NCBI GenBank assembly: GCA_018062505.1
Contig: JAGOSA010000005.1
Location: 1-35,165 of the forward strand
Reading direction: 5' to 3'
DNA: 35,165 nt
Origin: Minisyncoccota bacterium
GTDB lineage: Bacteria; Patescibacteriota; Minisyncoccia; Phycocordibacterales; UBA9973
The notes beneath the pieces are model-generated. The model was given only the letters and a program-made list of their open reading frames with translations. It did not search any database and was not told the origin of the DNA. The translations under genes were made by a program, and so were the position numbers. The number at the start of each line of letters is the position of its first letter. Position 1 is the first letter of the stretch. Below, piece after piece: positions 21,423 through 29,200 of the stretch.

Positions 21423-22786
21423 AAAAGAAAATTTTAGTATCGTTATCGAGTTTCGTTGCTCTTTGTTTAATTATCGGAGCAATATCAATTATTAAAAAAC
21501 CAATTATTATTGCTAATGTCGAAGCGGACGCGACCACACAAGGAATCGTCATGGGCGAAATGGCCATGAACGTAGACGTGCCGAGCTGCGAAGACGAAAA
21601 TGGCGCTGCTGCTGATTGTTTCCCAATCATCAGCGGAGTAAACGCTAGCAGTCAGGCCGCAGATATCGAACTTGCCTGGAAAAGAATGTATAAACACAAA
21701 TCAAATACAACTACCACAACACCAAAAACAACTATCCCGACAACTCCAATCACTTCCACTCCAAAACCTGTCACACCAATACCAACGACAGCTCCAACTA
21801 AACCTGTAGCAACAACGCCAACAATTCCGACAACTCCCATCATTGCAACAACACCGATAATTCCAAAAACACCAGTTGCCACACCACCGGCAACTCCCGC
21901 AGTCCCTGCTCCAACGCAACCAATCGTCGTTACAAATAAACAGTGGGGCGCATTTTTGCCAAATAGCTCAACGGCAGATATCGCAACACTCGAATCGAAA
22001 GTCGGTTCGCCAATGGATATACGCGCAGTCTTCGTCGGCTGGGGCAATGGCGCTTCTGACTTTCCAAGCTGGCTCACTGGCAACATTAAATCATCTGGCA
22101 AAACGCTTTTGATGTACTGGGAACCGGCAGCAAATGGCGACACCGGAAATATCAACCAGCCAGCATACAACTACGACTCAATCACGAGCGGCAAATGGGA
22201 TAGTTCTATCATCGCTTTTGCGAAAGCCGCAAAAACGTATGGCGGACCGATCATCCTTGTTCCATTCGACGAAATGAATGGCGACTGGTATCCATGGTCT
22301 GGAACGAACAACGGAAATTCCCCTGCTAAGCACAATGCCGCATATAAACATCTCCACGATCTTTTTGCCGCACAAGGTGTGACAAACGTAAAGTGGGGCT
22401 GGGCTCCGAACAATGATTCGTGGCCAAATACACCAGCAAACGATTTGACTATGTACTACCCAGGAGATGCATATGTCGACTATGTTGGCGTCGACGGATT
22501 CAACTTCAATAGCCCATGGATTTCGTACAACCAAATCTTCGACAAGGCAATTGCAAAGCTCGAGAAATACAATAAACCAATTTACATTTTCTCGATGGCT
22601 TCAGGCGAAGCTGGTGATGGCGGAGCAAAGAAAGCCGCATGGATTGCAGACACATTTGCGCAGATCGCCAAAAATCCAAAGATTGCTGGCTGGATCTGGT
22701 TCAACGAAAATAAAGAAAAAAATTGGCTGCTCGATTCTTCTACTTCAGTTCTCAAAGCATTCTCTATTGCAGTCAAAAGTTTCTAG
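21419..22786 (+). CDS. Secreted GH26-like glycoside hydrolase with Thr/Pro linker (455 aa)
   Basis: Start GTG at 21419 is chosen because it follows the extended -10 box by 6 nt and gives a clean signal: KKK, then a hydrophobic core (about 5-28). A Thr/Pro-rich linker (about 96-165) leads to a (beta/alpha)8-type catalytic domain (about 175-455). ILVPFDEMNGDWYPW (about 280-294) matches the GH26 acid/base motif with Glu285. IAGWIWFNENKEKNWLLDSS near the end is also family-like. GH26 enzymes mostly cut beta-mannans and related beta-glycans. Where the nucleophile strand is expected (PIYIFSMASGEAGDGG) the usual Glu position appears to be Ser or Met, with Glu397 four or so residues later. Activity is therefore uncertain. 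It converges with the polysaccharide deacetylase gene. Confidence 0.82.
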   Translation: MKKKILVSLSSFVALCLIIGAISIIKKPIIIANVEADATTQGIVMGEMAMNVDVPSCEDENGAAADCFPIISGVNASSQAADIELAWKRMYKHKSNTTTTTPKTTIPTTPITSTPKPVTPIPTTAPTKPVATTPTIPTTPIIATTPIIPKTPVATPPATPAVPAPTQPIVVTNKQWGAFLPNSSTADIATLESKVGSPMDIRAVFVGWGNGASDFPSWLTGNIKSSGKTLLMYWEPAANGDTGNINQPAYNYDSITSGKWDSSIIAFAKAAKTYGGPIILVPFDEMNGDWYPWSGTNNGNSPAKHNAAYKHLHDLFAAQGVTNVKWGWAPNNDSWPNTPANDLTMYYPGDAYVDYVGVDGFNFNSPWISYNQIFDKAIAKLEKYNKPIYIFSMASGEAGDGGAKKAAWIADTFAQIAKNPKIAGWIWFNENKEKNWLLDSSTSVLKAFSIAVKSF

Positions 22787-22788
22787 TA

Positions 22789-22819
22789 AAAATAAAACCC
22801 CTTTGCGGGGTTTTATTTT
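22789..22819. terminator. Bidirectional intrinsic terminator
   Basis: Stem AATAAAACCCC (22791-22801) with GGGGTTTTATT (22807-22817), a 5-nt loop and T-rich flanks. It is shared by the convergent GH26 and deacetylase genes. Confidence 0.9.
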
Positions 22820-22850
22820 TTGCTAATCTTTTTTTAATAGAAAACTAATA

Positions 22851-25073
22851 CTAGTTTGCTACGCAGCTGAGAGCATTGATCTTTGCGCGAGTAAGCGTAA
22901 AGACATTGCCGTTTCCTTTTGTGAGCTTAACAGGAGTAAGGATTTCTGACTTGTACTTCATCTGGAAATTCTTGACTGCTGACAATGTCATCGTGCCGTA
23001 GAATCCAGTAACTGGAAGCTTGGCATTCATGTGCTTGTTCAAGAAAGCCTGAAGCTTTTTGACGTCTTCAACTTTGTTCTTGCCGTTATGGAAAGAAATG
23101 TTGTTAACGATAATTGCATTACATGTTGAGCCGAGAACTGAGCCGGGAGTTGTTGGTGTGACTGGAGTAACAGGAACAACAGGAACTACTGGAACGTATG
23201 AGCCGCCACCTGAGCTGCCGCCTCCACCGCCACCGCCTCCACCACTATTGCTATTGCCCTGAACGACAACAGTTCGAGTAACAGTTGTTGCTACTCCGCC
23301 ATTTGAGTCAGTGACTGTGTAAGTGATTGGATATGTATTTGCAGTATTTGTGTCGACTGAGCCTGTGCGGACAATCGATGCAGTGATGTCGCCATCTTCA
23401 GCATCTGTTGCTGTTGCGCCAGCGTCAGTGTATGTGCTTCCAAGTGTAAGCGTTACTGTCTCATTGCCGTTGAGTGTGATAACTGGAATTGTATTTTCAG
23501 TTGGAACTGCTGTGACTGTAACTGTTCGAGTTACTGTTGGAGCATTGTTGCCTGCAGCGTCTGCGACGTTGTAGCTGACGACATATGTTCCGGCAACAGT
23601 AGTATTGATGACTGCACCAGTCGCAACGATTGATGATGTAAGGTTACCGTCAACATTATCTGTTGCTGTTGCGCCTGCATCTGTGTATGAAGTTCCTGCA
23701 ACGATGCTCATTGTCGCATCGCCATTGAGGACAATAACTGGAGCAAGCGTATCGAGTGGATCAACTGGATCGACTGTAGAATTCGCCATTTCTGGAAGAA
23801 CACTTGTAACAGTCATAACGCGAATAGGATTTGTTGCACCGTCGCGAACTGCCTTGATGTGATCAATAATGATCTGGAAATTTTCTGGAGTAACGCCACC
23901 CTCATCATTGTTTGCCTGAAGTTCATCAAGTGGAGCAACTTGGTGGAAGGTCAAAATGAGCCAAGTCTTGTTTGTTGCTGCACTATCGATCCAACCCAAG
24001 ATTGTTGCCATTGGAACTGTCGTATCGACAACTTGTGTCTTGAGAGCATACTTGTCGCTGAAGCGAGTGTTGAAGCCTGCATCGATTGAACGAGCAGCGC
24101 TTGCATTTGATGCCATGACGTTCTTGATGCTGTCATTGTAGCCACCATTTGGGTAAGCAAAAGTTGAGATCATATAGCCGAGTGACGTGAGCGCATTCTT
24201 TGAACCCTGAATTTCATTTTCGACTGTTGTCGTTCCGCCTTCTGGAGCGAATGCACAACTTGTCACAGAAGGAAGGAGCGTCAAATTACAGTGGTTGATT
24301 GTATGGCCGCCGATTTCATTGTTATCTGCCTGAAGTTCAGAAAGTTGCGAAGCTGTCATGTAGCCGAATTCATTGTTGAGCGTAGTGCCTGACATAACGT
24401 AGTAGCTCGCTTTCATCCCTGCTGTTGAAAGGATTGGGCTTGCGGCTGTGTACTGGTTGAGCCAGCCATCATCAAAAGTAACAGAAACGATACCTGTTGA
24501 GAATTGATTTTCGTTAGCAGTATTGAGCTGAGCGAGAGAGTAGTTGTCAGTTGTCAATTCGCCAACACCTTTGAGCATATGGAGAACTGAAACTGAAACA
24601 GTGCCAGCTGGCGGAGTGAAATCCATAGTACCTGTTGTCCATGTTGCAGAAGGAGAAACTACAGCAATCTGTTCATATGTTGGAGGTGTATTTGCATATG
24701 TATATTCGGCAAAGAGATATGTCGTCGCGTCTGACTTGTAGCTGTTTGAAAAGCGATACAAAGAACCAGCTTCAACTGGAACTGGAGTGAAGTACCATTT
24801 TGCATCACCATCTATGTAATCCGTAATTGCAACTTTGATTGCTTTTGAACCACCATCATCGACATATGTATATACCGCAGTATTTTGACTAGGTGCTCCG
24901 TGACTCCAGCCTGTTGGAGTAGGTGTGCCGTCTTCCTGAAGATATGAAGCTTCAAGGTCAGCATTACCGATAAGGTTTGGGCCGACAGCTTTAACAGTAA
25001 AAATACCTGCTGCGAGTGTGAAAACTGCAAGCGAGGCGACGATGAATGTTTTTGTAAAAATGTTTTTTTTCAT
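22851..25073 (-). CDS. Secreted multidomain polysaccharide deacetylase (740 aa)
   Basis: A signal peptide (about 1-29) is followed by a carbohydrate-binding-like beta-sandwich (about 32-182) and a NodB-type deacetylase domain (about 193-425). The metal-dependent deacetylase motifs are present: TFDDG (199-203), the His pair in GHTINH (256-261), FAYPNGGY (305-312) and LTFHQV (374-379). Two DUF5011-type Ig-like repeats (about 443-522 and 528-604) act as spacers, then a Gly/Ser and Pro/Thr linker, and a C-terminal peptidoglycan-binding-like domain (about 660-735, with VKKLQAFLN and GFYGTMTLSAVKNFQ). It would remove N-acetyl groups from a surface hexosamine polymer or peptidoglycan while held at the wall. 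It is third in the GT2 unit, 65 nt after the 161-aa gene. Confidence 0.92.
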   Translation of the reverse strand: MKKNIFTKTFIVASLAVFTLAAGIFTVKAVGPNLIGNADLEASYLQEDGTPTPTGWSHGAPSQNTAVYTYVDDGGSKAIKVAITDYIDGDAKWYFTPVPVEAGSLYRFSNSYKSDATTYLFAEYTYANTPPTYEQIAVVSPSATWTTGTMDFTPPAGTVSVSVLHMLKGVGELTTDNYSLAQLNTANENQFSTGIVSVTFDDGWLNQYTAASPILSTAGMKASYYVMSGTTLNNEFGYMTASQLSELQADNNEIGGHTINHCNLTLLPSVTSCAFAPEGGTTTVENEIQGSKNALTSLGYMISTFAYPNGGYNDSIKNVMASNASAARSIDAGFNTRFSDKYALKTQVVDTTVPMATILGWIDSAATNKTWLILTFHQVAPLDELQANNDEGGVTPENFQIIIDHIKAVRDGATNPIRVMTVTSVLPEMANSTVDPVDPLDTLAPVIVLNGDATMSIVAGTSYTDAGATATDNVDGNLTSSIVATGAVINTTVAGTYVVSYNVADAAGNNAPTVTRTVTVTAVPTENTIPVITLNGNETVTLTLGSTYTDAGATATDAEDGDITASIVRTGSVDTNTANTYPITYTVTDSNGGVATTVTRTVVVQGNSNSGGGGGGGGGSSGGGSYVPVVPVVPVTPVTPTTPGSVLGSTCNAIIVNNISFHNGKNKVEDVKKLQAFLNKHMNAKLPVTGFYGTMTLSAVKNFQMKYKSEILTPVKLTKGNGNVFTLTRAKINALSCVAN

Positions 25074-25138
25074 AAATGTTTGCTAAATGATAATTGCTAA
25101 TTCGTAATTAATAATGAATCGATTGTGATAATGAATAA

Positions 25139-25624
25139 TTAATGTTCGTACGTCAGCTGAACTTTGTGGGTATACAAGCTGATGTATGGGCTTGATCTAT
25201 CTGAAAAGAATCGGTATGGAATGTAGAGATCATCTGAGACTTTCGTTTCTGGTATTGCTCGGTTTGGCTCAGGAGCGGGTGGCGATGGAATCTTGATGTT
25301 TTTGATTGCGGCACTGACGGTATGAGCTGTCTTGTCTGCAACTTTCCAGTTTGCATATTTGTCGTCGATCGCTCGGCCGACAAACATGACAACGAGCCAG
25401 CCCATGTAAACGCCGACGAGCAAGATAACGATGACCGAAGCAAATGCTTGCTTGCGGACATGCTTCTTGTTGAAGATTGCCGGACCTTCTAGTGCATTAA
25501 GTGCTTTTGTTTGAATGATTGAATTTGCAGCTGGTGCATTCTCAAAACCAAACAAAGCCAAAATCTTTCGGACAATGACGATGAGTGCGTGTATGACAAA
25601 TGTGAGGCCTGTTGGAGGTGTCAT
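25139..25624 (-). CDS. Small two-helix membrane protein of the polysaccharide unit (161 aa)
   Basis: No family is recognised by sequence. Hydrophobic segments lie at about 6-25 and 62-88, with a charged stretch between them. The last 70 residues contain a proline-rich run (IPSPPAPEPNRAIPE) and are probably outside the membrane. It begins 5 nt after the GT2 synthase stop, so the two are almost certainly cotranscribed and may form a complex. By position it resembles the small accessory subunits (PgaD, IcaD) of poly-N-acetylglucosamine synthases, but this rests on context and topology, not on homology. Confidence 0.72.
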   Translation of the reverse strand: MTPPTGLTFVIHALIVIVRKILALFGFENAPAANSIIQTKALNALEGPAIFNKKHVRKQAFASVIVILLVGVYMGWLVVMFVGRAIDDKYANWKVADKTAHTVSAAIKNIKIPSPPAPEPNRAIPETKVSDDLYIPYRFFSDRSSPYISLYTHKVQLTYEH

Positions 25625-25629
25625 ATAAA

Positions 25630-26646
25630 TTAGATATTCACTCGCTCTGGATGGAACCAGACGAGATTTTTCTTATTAAAGACGACCTCTTTTATTCCCT
25701 GTTCCAAGAAAACAAAAGCGTTGACGTAGATCATGAAAGGGTAAATGAATGGAACATACAGGATATCATATCGCTTCTCCTTAATAGAGGCAGCAATAGC
25801 GAATAGCATATTAAATGCGATATTACCTATGAGGAACAAAATTGCAAGCCGGAGGTTAACGATCGGCAATACGAAAAGGAATATTGAAAACAGTATTCCT
25901 TCAATATAGATGAGTGACATTTCGAGCGCACGGTTAGGGCTTGAGATAATAACACGGAAATGTTTCTTGAGACTTTGCCAGCCGCCGCCATACCAGCGTC
26001 GCATTTGGTTTTTGTACTCTGGCAAGCTGATTGGATCCTGTGTGTAGGAAATAGCATCGAGCGTGTAGGCAATCTTGAAACCAAACTTGTGAAGCTTGTA
26101 CGTAATGTCGAGGTCTTCTGTCAGCGTATCGTGCTCAAATGGCAAATACTCGCGGAATGTTTTTGTGCGGAAAGCGCCTGCTGCACCTGAGATGACAAAG
26201 ATGTAATCAAGGTAGCTCTGCGCAAGCTTGTGGAAGTAGTGAGCGACAATGTATTCGAAAGCTCGAACAGCAGTGAGCCAATTGTATGGCAAACTTTTGA
26301 CGATGCCTGAAACAGCGACAACTTTTTCATCCTGAAAGGCTTTTTCCATTGCAGCAGCAAATCCAGTGTTGAGTTTTGTATCGCCATCTGTCGCAACAAA
26401 AACGTCGCCAGTAACGAGTGGCAAACCTTTTTCTTGGGCGCGGCTTTTGTTGCCTGTCGCCTTTTCAATAGTGAGCACGTCAATCTTGTCGCCAAATGAC
26501 GCCAAGATTTCGCCGCTTTTATCAGTCGAACCGTCATTGATGACCAAGATCTGGTCAAATGGCCGTGTCTGAGTAAGACAAGACTCCACGCAAGCGCGGA
26601 TTGACTTCTCTTCATTGTGACATGGTATGACGACGCTGATTTTCAT
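25630..26646 (-). CDS. Membrane-bound family 2 glycosyltransferase, processive type (338 aa)
   Basis: GT2 fold with a complete processive-synthase signature: NDGSTD (37-42), TDGD (86-89), SGAAGAF (153-159), TED (176-178) and QMRRW (214-218). The QxxRW motif is typical of synthases that make and export a chain (NodC, hyaluronan, cellulose and poly-GlcNAc synthases). Three hydrophobic C-terminal segments (about 243-262, 264-290, 296-315) anchor it. The N-terminal helices of PgaC-type enzymes are missing, and the next gene may compensate. It heads a unit with the 161-aa protein and the deacetylase, driven by a promoter whose leader carries a terminator-like hairpin. Confidence 0.92.
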   Translation of the reverse strand: MKISVVIPCHNEEKSIRACVESCLTQTRPFDQILVINDGSTDKSGEILASFGDKIDVLTIEKATGNKSRAQEKGLPLVTGDVFVATDGDTKLNTGFAAAMEKAFQDEKVVAVSGIVKSLPYNWLTAVRAFEYIVAHYFHKLAQSYLDYIFVISGAAGAFRTKTFREYLPFEHDTLTEDLDITYKLHKFGFKIAYTLDAISYTQDPISLPEYKNQMRRWYGGGWQSLKKHFRVIISSPNRALEMSLIYIEGILFSIFLFVLPIVNLRLAILFLIGNIAFNMLFAIAASIKEKRYDILYVPFIYPFMIYVNAFVFLEQGIKEVVFNKKNLVWFHPERVNI

Positions 26647-26665
26647 TGGTATATAAGGGTTTTAT

Positions 26666-26705
26666 CGAAAACAAAAACAAAACAAGCCCTTCGCGGTTGC
26701 GAGGG
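26666..26705 (-). terminator. Terminator-like hairpin (attenuator candidate) in the GT2 leader
   Basis: On the minus strand CCCTCGC pairs with GCGAAGGG (26687-26705, 7 bp with one bulged A, 4-nt loop). A T-rich tract (26666-26686) interrupted by single G residues follows. It lies between the promoter and the GT2 start codon, so it could stop transcription conditionally. Confidence 0.4.
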
Positions 26706-26741
26706 TTGTAAAGGACTTGAGATCGATAAGAACGTGCCTTT

Positions 26742-26769
26742 ATATTATCATTTTTTAGATTTATGTCAA
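26742..26769 (-). promoter_or_regulatory. Promoter of the GT2-deacetylase unit
   Basis: A perfect -35 TTGACA (26764-26769), a 16-nt spacer and -10 TAATAT (26742-26747) with TGA before it, on the minus strand. The leader is about 88 nt. It diverges from the rpsB promoter. Confidence 0.65.
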
Positions 26770-26814
26770 ATTTCGACCTTTCCTCCTGTCAACTATTGCC
26801 GTATGGGTAGGCCA

Positions 26815-26843
26815 TTGTCTTACAGCCATATGTCTGATATAGT
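26815..26843 (+). promoter_or_regulatory. Promoter of rpsB-tsf
   Basis: -35 TTGTCT (26815-26820), a 17-nt spacer and -10 TATAGT (26838-26843) with TGA before it (extended -10). Transcription would start near 26850. Confidence 0.7.
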
Positions 26844-26849
26844 TTGCCC

Positions 26850-26996
26850 GAAGCCGATGGTGTCGAAGCCATTGGTTTTACTTTCCTCATCTGAATGTTC
26901 ATTTGAGGACAAATTATCAGGAAGCAAGGCGGACCACTAGGGTCAAGCAAAGGGTAACTGCCCTTTCCCCAAGAACCGCCTGTTAAATCAATAATT
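26850..26996 (+). promoter_or_regulatory. Structured 5' leader of rpsB
   Basis: About 147 nt of untranslated leader with three successive stem-loops. The first is CCGATGG/CCATTGG (26854-26860 with 26869-26875). The second is TCCTCA/TGAGGA (26884-26889 with 26904-26909), extended by an inner TGA/TCA. The third is GGCGG/CCGCC (26928-26932 with 26976-26980), enclosing AAAGGG/CCCTTT (26949-26954 with 26961-26966). No coding frame or Shine-Dalgarno site is apparent. In several bacteria S2 represses its own leader; the same is inferred here. The rest of 26647-26996 is the GT2 leader and two divergent promoters. Confidence 0.55.
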
Positions 26997-27698
26997 ATGG
27001 ATAACACAACCATCGAACCAGTTATCGAGAAGCTTTTCTCAGCTGGAGCGCACTACGGCTACAGCCGTACACGCCGACACCCGTCGGTCAAAAACTACAT
27101 CCTTACTACTAAAAATGGTACGGATATTATCAATGTCGAACACACACAAGAACAGCTCATCGCTGCCAAAGAATTTGTTGCGTCAGTTGCAGCAAAAGGC
27201 GGCGTCATCCTTTTTGTCGGCACAAAGCCTGAAGCTCGCGCAACAGTAGAGCGCGTCGCATCAACACTCGGCATGCCATTCATCGTTGAACGCTGGGTTG
27301 GCGGCATTTTGACTAACTGGAGCGAAATCAAGAAGCGCACAGCAAAGCTCGAAGAGCTCCGCGGCAAAAAAGAACGCGGCGAACTCGACATGTACACAAA
27401 GAAGGAACGCCTCATGATCGACATCGACATTGCAAAGATGACTAAGCTTTTCTCAGGCCTCGTCGGCATGACAAAACTTCCTGATGCACTCGTTCTCGTT
27501 GATGCAAAAGAAGAAGACATTGCAGTTAAGGAAGCTCGCGTTGCGCGCATTCCAGTTGTTGCAATCACAAACACTGACAACAACATCAAAGGCCTCGACT
27601 ACCCAATCATGGGCAACGATGCATCACGATCTTCTATCACGTACCTCATCGAAGAGATCGAAGCTGGCATCAAAAGTGCTACAATTACTACTCAGTAA
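26997..27698 (+). CDS. rpsB: 30S ribosomal protein S2 (233 aa)
   Basis: S2 joins the 30S body late and helps recruit S1. The sequence shows the family pattern: AGAHYGYSRTRRHPSVKNYI near the start (canonical form H-x-G-H-x-x-R-x-N-P-K), IINVEHTQEQL, ILFVGTKPEA, ERWVGGILTNW, LPDALVLVDAKEE and the VVAITNTDNN strand. Length is normal and somewhat short at the C-terminus. The ATG at 26997 lacks a Shine-Dalgarno site but follows a long structured leader. tsf follows after 49 nt, the conserved rpsB-tsf order. Confidence 0.98.
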   Translation: MDNTTIEPVIEKLFSAGAHYGYSRTRRHPSVKNYILTTKNGTDIINVEHTQEQLIAAKEFVASVAAKGGVILFVGTKPEARATVERVASTLGMPFIVERWVGGILTNWSEIKKRTAKLEELRGKKERGELDMYTKKERLMIDIDIAKMTKLFSGLVGMTKLPDALVLVDAKEEDIAVKEARVARIPVVAITNTDNNIKGLDYPIMGNDASRSSITYLIEEIEAGIKSATITTQ

Positions 27699-27747
27699 TT
27701 GAGTTGCATAAAAATGGTTTTTCTTACACATTAATTTTTTGTTCATT

Positions 27748-28527
27748 ATGTCTACTATAACTACAGAGCAAGTTAAAGAATTGCGAGATCGCACAGGCAT
27801 CTCAGTCATGCAGTGCCGCAAAGCCCTCGAAGAAGCGGCTGGCGATATGGAAAAAGCGATTATGATCCTCAAAAAGCAGTCAGGCGTCGCAGCCGCAAAG
27901 AAAGGCGACCGCGAAGCCTCAGCTGGACTTATCGTTGCAAAGAAAGAAGGCAACAAAGCTATTGCGCTCACGCTCAATTGCGAAACTGACTTCGTCGGCA
28001 AGAACGACGACTTCATTGCTCTTGCTAAAGCTCTCCTCGAGAAAGCTTGGAGTGAAGGCAAGGCTGCTATGGAAGCTGCTGCACCGGAAATGATTGCGCC
28101 AGTGATCCAGAAGATCGGCGAAAACATCAAGCTCGGCACTGTCACTGAAGTTGAATCTGCAAACAATCTCGGCCTCTACGTCCACGACGGCAAGCTCGGC
28201 ACGATTGTTGAAATCAAAGGCGGAGACGAAGCTCTCGCAAAAGATCTTGCTATGCATATTTCAGCAATGAAGCCTGAATACAAGACTCGCGAAGAAGTTC
28301 CAGCTGAAACTGTTGCTCAGTTCAAAGAAATTGCTGCAAAAGAAGTTGATACATCTAAGCCTGCTGACATTCAGGAAAAAATCCTCGCTGGAAAGATCGA
28401 TGCGTACTTCAAAGAACGAACACTCATGGATCAGCCATTCTTCAAAGATACTGACAAGAAAATCAGCGACGTCCTCAAGTCTGGTGGTGCTGAACTCGTT
28501 AACTACACTTCCCTTTCACTCGTCTAA
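27748..28527 (+). CDS. tsf: Elongation factor Ts (259 aa)
   Basis: EF-Ts recycles EF-Tu by releasing GDP. The N-terminal UBA-like module (VKELRDRTGISVMQCRKALEE) and the nucleotide-exchange core (LNCETDFVGKNDDF) are plain, and the C-terminal coiled region ends with LMDQPFFKD. The ATG at 27748 is preferred over an in-frame TTG three codons upstream because MSTITTEQVKELR is the usual form. No Shine-Dalgarno site lies upstream; the 49-nt gap after rpsB is AT-rich. Cotranscribed with rpsB. Confidence 0.97.
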   Translation: MSTITTEQVKELRDRTGISVMQCRKALEEAAGDMEKAIMILKKQSGVAAAKKGDREASAGLIVAKKEGNKAIALTLNCETDFVGKNDDFIALAKALLEKAWSEGKAAMEAAAPEMIAPVIQKIGENIKLGTVTEVESANNLGLYVHDGKLGTIVEIKGGDEALAKDLAMHISAMKPEYKTREEVPAETVAQFKEIAAKEVDTSKPADIQEKILAGKIDAYFKERTLMDQPFFKDTDKKISDVLKSGGAELVNYTSLSLV

Positions 28528-28544
28528 TTCATTCTTAAGCAATT

Positions 28545-29045
28545 ATGTTATCCCTCCTTATAACTGTCTTCATCTTCTGTGTGGTAGCCATGCTCATCAT
28601 GGTTATCCGCAAAGCAATCGCTATCCGCGGCCTGCCGCAAGCGCCGGAGAAGCCTTTTATCCTAGACGCAACTCCCCATCCTCACCGGATCCGAAAGTTC
28701 ATCATGGAAATCAGCAAGGAGGGCGTTCATATCATTTTGCTGACGTTCACCAAAGCTTGGCTCCTCATCGAGAAGCAGTGGAAGAGAATGCTCAAAAATC
28801 ATTTTCCGAAAATGCATAATGCCCTCTACGAACATCCAGAAATTGGCGATCGGACAACAAGCTCATTTTTCCTAGCCACGATCACGGAGTACAAAGAAAA
28901 GACAAAGCGACTCCGCGAACGAATCAAGAAAGAAGATAGCTTGCCAGGGTCTGCAATTGCCAGAGTCCGCAAGCCGAGAGCTCTAAAAGTGCCAAAACCG
29001 GAGCCAGATGAACCAGTAGAAATGCCAGTTGAATCTCAAGAGTAA
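28545..29045 (+). CDS. Hypothetical one-helix membrane protein (166 aa)
   Basis: An N-terminal hydrophobic helix (about 2-22) is followed by a mostly cytoplasmic, basic, helical domain with two tryptophan/leucine-rich helices (about 55-90) and a charged helix (about 113-130). The tail is rich in Pro, Glu and Lys. I do not recognise the family. It begins 17 nt after tsf and probably belongs to the same mRNA. The promoter of tRNA-Thr overlaps its last codons. Confidence 0.75.
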   Translation: MLSLLITVFIFCVVAMLIMVIRKAIAIRGLPQAPEKPFILDATPHPHRIRKFIMEISKEGVHIILLTFTKAWLLIEKQWKRMLKNHFPKMHNALYEHPEIGDRTTSSFFLATITEYKEKTKRLRERIKKEDSLPGSAIARVRKPRALKVPKPEPDEPVEMPVESQE

Positions 29046-29077
29046 ATAAGGTATAGTCTTTTAGTCCTTCGGGACTA
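29029..29077 (+). promoter_or_regulatory. Promoter and leader hairpin of tRNA-Thr
   Basis: -35 TTGAAT (29029-29034), a 17-nt spacer and -10 TATAGT (29052-29057). Just before the tRNA, TAGTCC and GGACTA (29062-29067 with 29072-29077) form a 6-bp stem closed by a TTCG tetraloop, ending 2 nt before the tRNA 5' end. Confidence 0.65.
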
Positions 29078-29079
29078 TC

Positions 29080-29155
29080 GCCGGAATAGCTCAGTTGGTA
29101 GAGCAACAATTTTGTAAATTGAAGGTCGTGGGTTCGACTCCCTCTTCCGGCTCCA
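29080..29155 (+). tRNA. tRNA-Thr, anticodon UGU, CCA encoded
   Basis: A 73-nt cloverleaf plus CCA (29153-29155). The acceptor stem GCCGGAA/TTCCGGC is perfect. The anticodon loop TTTGTAA gives anticodon TGT. The T-loop is TTCGACT. Two stem positions are mismatched: A27:A43 at the top of the anticodon stem and U50:U64 in the T-stem. The discriminator base is U. Unlike tRNA-Ala in this window, the CCA end is encoded. Confidence 0.96.
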
Positions 29156-29168
29156 AAAAACATACAAG

Positions 29169-29195
29169 AAAAAATCCCCTCTCGGGGATTTTTTC
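29169..29195. terminator. Bidirectional intrinsic terminator
   Basis: Stem AAAAAATCCCC (29169-29179) with GGGGATTTTTT (29184-29194) and a 4-nt loop. It serves tRNA-Thr and the convergent thioredoxin-like gene. Confidence 0.9.
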
Positions 29196-29200
29196 TTATT

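Noticed and set aside
21701-21919. CRISPR-like or tandem DNA repeats in the Thr/Pro linker region
   Set aside because: The repetition follows codons for Thr and Pro with variable spacing; there are no constant repeats with unique spacers.
21652-22170. A minus-strand frame rich in Val-Gly repeats
   Set aside because: It is the antisense of the Thr/Pro-rich linker of the GH26 gene. The low-complexity composition creates the apparent repeats.
25074-25138. AT-rich gap with repeated ATAATGAAT between the 161-aa gene and the deacetylase
   Set aside because: The repeats are short and within very AT-rich DNA; no promoter, terminator or hairpin of convincing strength is visible.
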